Made by a program: the position numbers and the translations under genes
Source: a virus
DNA: 29,285 nucleotides
IMG/VR virus record: IMGVR_UViG_3300030102_000152
Coordinates: 1-29,285 of that record
Strand: one strand, 5' to 3'
Part shown: positions 28,830 to 29,285 of the stretch, piece by piece
How the letters are laid out: each line of letters opens with the position of its first letter
Numbering within the stretch: the first letter of the stretch is position 1
The notes under the pieces: generated by a model
The model's input: the letters and a program-made list of their open reading frames with translations, nothing else
Told to the model about the DNA's origin: nothing
The model's database searches: none

Positions 28830-29285
28830 ATGGCTTGTACAGCGTTAACAAAAGGTAGAGGACTTGATTGTAATAGAATTAGTGGTGGAATAAAATTTAT
28901 ATATTTCGCAGTTTATGACCAAGTAACTTCAATACCAACAGCAAATGGTGAAATTACTGATTTAGAAATGGGTAGTAATATGTTGTATAGATACACAATG
29001 CCTTTAGGTGTTGCTAGTCTTACAGATACTATTACAGGTTCAAGAGAGAACGGAACAATCTTTTATACACCAACAGTAAATATTATACTAAACAGACTGA
29101 CTAAAGCAGATCAGAATGAGATAAAATTATTAGGACAAACTAAAGTTATTATATTTGCACAATTAAACCAAACAGTAACAGCAACAGGACACGATACTAT
29201 TGTGTGTTTAGGTAGTGTTAATGGAATGGAACTTAATGCAGGTACTATGGATAGTGGAAGCGATTTTGGTTCAAGAAATGGTTAT
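28830..29285 (+). CDS. Tail-tube-like protein, N-terminal part (continues at 1)
   Basis: ATG 28830 follows an A-rich leader (AAAAAAATAAAAAAAT). The frame is open to the window end and continues in phase at base 1 to the TAG at 208-210; 188 aa in total. The start MACTALTKGRGLDCNRISGG, strands KFIYFAVYDQVTSI and a C-terminal NGYTLTF fit a tail tube or related virion protein. It sits after the capsid gene rather than with the tail genes. The family call is from resemblance, not certain. Confidence 0.7.
   Translation, partial: MACTALTKGRGLDCNRISGGIKFIYFAVYDQVTSIPTANGEITDLEMGSNMLYRYTMPLGVASLTDTITGSRENGTIFYTPTVNIILNRLTKADQNEIKLLGQTKVIIFAQLNQTVTATGHDTIVCLGSVNGMELNAGTMDSGSDFGSRNGY
29187..29284. repeat. 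Right copy of terminal direct repeat
   Basis: Identical to bases 1-98. Removing one copy leaves a circular genome of about 29,186 bases. The base after the repeat (29285, T) differs from base 99 (C), which does not change the Tyr codon. Confidence 0.95.

Noticed and set aside
1-29285. Integrase, repressor, CRISPR array, insertion sequence
   Set aside because: None found on either strand by reading; no repeats with regular spacers and no recombinase motifs.

Overview
The window is a complete or near-complete genome of a tailed double-stranded DNA phage, about 29.2 kb. The first 98 bases recur exactly as bases 29187-29284, and the tail-tube-like gene runs off the right end in frame into base 1, so the contig is circular or terminally redundant and was opened inside a gene. 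Everything convincing is on the + strand, packed with ATGA/TAATG overlaps. Host clues are low GC (about 30% by eye), no Shine-Dalgarno sequences, A-rich leaders, a TTG/TAnnTTTG promoter of the Bacteroidota type, and protein families I associate with phages of marine Flavobacteriia. I see no integrase, repressor, tRNA or CRISPR, so a lytic life style is the default reading.

Layout, left to right: end of the tail-tube-like gene; two look-alike terminators around a small structured element (242-359); head genes (398-3829) including a 712-aa protein with carbohydrate-binding-like modules; portal fused to extra C-terminal domains (3840-5873) and a connector; lysis cassette with two holin candidates and a DUF5675 endolysin candidate (6521-7394); a metallophosphoesterase; a control region with a flavobacterial-type promoter and two dyads (8223-8348).

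The early region (8349-15602) holds small unknowns, a candidate annealing protein, a long RNA hairpin, an SSB-like protein ending in DDDNLPF, a DnaA-domain-IV-like protein, a replisome-organiser-like protein, an HTH plus Trm1-like methyltransferase, NinG, a sigma-like factor, zinc-ribbon proteins, DUF3310 and NinB. The packaging and tail region (15646-26332) holds terS, terL (no ATG/GTG/TTG start; CTG proposed), a tail-assembly chaperone with a probable -1 frameshift, neck and tail proteins, a YadA-like fibre and a short tape measure. The block from 26369 to the end holds an XkdF-like prohead protease, scaffold, major capsid protein and the start of the tail-tube-like gene.

The strongest system-level signal is a 15-base motif, TTCTATTATATAGTA, found exactly three times and degenerately twice. 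All five copies are intergenic and each starts a late transcription block (398, terS, tail chaperone, protease, scaffold). With the phage-encoded sigma-like factor at 13192 this looks like a phage-specific late promoter class, and several copies abut the ATG so closely that leaderless mRNAs are predicted.
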